5,779 nt of DNA, taken from Campylobacteraceae bacterium. Its GTDB lineage: Bacteria > Campylobacterota > Campylobacteria > Campylobacterales > Sulfurovaceae. The notes below the pieces were generated by a model. The model was not told the DNA's origin and did no database searches. It saw only the letters and a program-made list of their open reading frames with translations. Below, in pieces: positions 4,772 to 5,779 of this stretch. The DNA is taken from assembly GCA_027083075.1 (NCBI GenBank), contig JALWQQ010000115.1, positions 1 through 5,779 on the forward strand, given 5' to 3'. Made by a program: the position numbers and the translations under genes. Positions within the stretch are counted from its first letter, which is position 1. Each line of letters opens with the position of its first letter.

Positions 4772-5779
4772 ATGCACTACCCCTATGAGAATTTTTACGC
4801 CTTTTTAAAGGTACAGGCACAAAAACGCGGCAGTAAGACGGCACTTTTTGTCGGCAGTGATAAGGTGCGCTATCGCGATATCTTGGCGCGCGCCGATAGC
4901 TTGGCGGCTTGGTTTGCCGCTCACGGTATCGGCAAGGGTGATCGTGTGGCACTCTTTTTGCGCAATAGCGCCGAGTTTATCTATACCGTCTTTGCCCTCT
5001 CGAAGCTCGGTGCCGTTACCGTACCGGTCAACACCTTTTTAAAGAGTGAAGAGCTCGATTATATCTTGCAAGATAGCGGTGCAAAGATCTTGGTTGCATC
5101 GCAAGTACACGAGAAGGTCGTACGCGCTTCGGAGGCAAAGAGGCTATGCGATGCGCTATTGTGGGAGGGTGAGATCGCGCCTTCAAATGAGGGCGAGTTT
5201 CATTTCTCTCAAGCGCTTGAGGCAAGTGCCGAAGGCACCGAGACCGCACCCTTTTCCTTGGATGAAAATGCGGTGATCTTTTACACTTCCGGCACGACGG
5301 GCAAGCCCAAGGGGGCGATGCTAAGTAACCGCAACATCATCTCCAATATCATCCAAGGTGCCAAGCGCGTGAAGTTCAAACCCAAAGATAGAGGTATTGT
5401 CTTTTTGCCGATGTTTCACTCCTTTACCTTCTCTATCGCAACGCTATTGCCGCTCTATTGCGGCGGTAGTATCGTCATTATCGCATCGGTACGCCCCTTT
5501 TCCAACATCTTCAAACAGGTACTTACCAAGCGCGTGACGATCTTTTTGGGAGTTCCCGATGTCTATAGCGCTTTGGCAAAAGCCAAACTACCGTGGTACT
5601 TTATGTGGTTTAACCGCCTGCGTCTCTTTATTTCGGGTGCCGCCGCGCTGCGACCCAAGACCTTGGAGGCGATGGCACGCAAATTTAAGCGCGCGGTATT
5701 GGCGGAGGGGTATGGGTTGAGCGAAGCCTCGCCCGCCGTCTCTATCAACCCGCTACATAAGCAAAAAGCGGGCTCGGTC
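4772..5779 (+). CDS. AMP-forming acyl-CoA ligase (3' end outside the window)
   Basis: The frame is open from the ATG at 4772 to the window edge, giving 336 residues of a protein that usually has about 500-560. It is an ANL-superfamily adenylate-forming enzyme that activates a carboxylic acid to acyl-AMP and then to acyl-CoA. Visible motifs are YTSGTTGKPKGAM (171-183, the phosphate-binding A3 loop), LPMFHSF (212-218, A4), SGAAALRP (288-295) and EGYGLSEASP (312-321, A5). The hinge and catalytic Lys of the C-terminal domain lie beyond the window. There is no signal peptide, so it is cytoplasmic or membrane-associated. Start choice: the ATG lies 2 bp after the FadL stop, with only GAG (4761-4763) as a weak site, so coupling to FadL translation is likely. 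Context favours a fatty acid, as for FadD, but substrate length cannot be read from the sequence. Confidence 0.93.
   Translation, partial: MHYPYENFYAFLKVQAQKRGSKTALFVGSDKVRYRDILARADSLAAWFAAHGIGKGDRVALFLRNSAEFIYTVFALSKLGAVTVPVNTFLKSEELDYILQDSGAKILVASQVHEKVVRASEAKRLCDALLWEGEIAPSNEGEFHFSQALEASAEGTETAPFSLDENAVIFYTSGTTGKPKGAMLSNRNIISNIIQGAKRVKFKPKDRGIVFLPMFHSFTFSIATLLPLYCGGSIVIIASVRPFSNIFKQVLTKRVTIFLGVPDVYSALAKAKLPWYFMWFNRLRLFISGAAALRPKTLEAMARKFKRAVLAEGYGLSEASPAVSINPLHKQKAGSV

Noticed and set aside
4848..5276. Overlapping alternative-frame ORFs within the acyl-CoA ligase gene
   Set aside because: They are shadows; the ligase frame carries all the conserved AMP-binding motifs through this stretch.

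Overview
The window looks like a chromosomal segment of a free-living member of the Campylobacterota (Sulfurimonas/Sulfurovum-like relatives). This rests on densely packed short operons, Shine-Dalgarno sites of the AGGAG type, small lipoproteins, a protein style familiar from that phylum, and base composition that is about half GC by eye. There is no rRNA or other strong taxonomic marker, so the placement is an inference.

Left part (1-573, plus strand): the last 20 codons of a protein whose C-terminus ends in a GST-I-LLNLP motif, as histidine kinase ATPase domains do. It is followed 13 bp later by a small cytoplasmic protein made almost entirely of six SDS22-like leucine-rich repeats. The stop codon of that LRR gene lies inside the 3' end of a tRNA gene on the other strand.

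Middle (568-811, minus strand): two identical 75-bp tRNA-Glu(UUC) genes, CCA-encoded, in tandem at a 103-bp period. They are read from a promoter with a perfect TATAAT -10 box and a GC-rich discriminator. The 5' leader of the first-transcribed tRNA is complementary over 13 base pairs to the spacer after it, so its precursor should form a long helix closed around the tRNA.

Centre (812-2181, plus strand): a 161-residue lipoprotein of unknown function overlaps by 4 bp (ATGA) with nfo, encoding endonuclease IV with all nine metal ligands present.

Right part (2253-5779, plus strand): three tightly linked genes form a coherent lipid-acquisition set. They are a lipoprotein alpha/beta hydrolase of the secretory-lipase/esterase type, an OmpP1/FadL-family outer-membrane fatty-acid channel, and an AMP-forming acyl-CoA ligase cut by the window end. 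The logical scheme is ester cleavage at the cell surface or in the periplasm, passage of the fatty acid through the FadL channel, and activation to acyl-CoA in the cytoplasm. Each step is inferred from family membership. No mobile element, CRISPR array, riboswitch or clear intrinsic terminator was seen.
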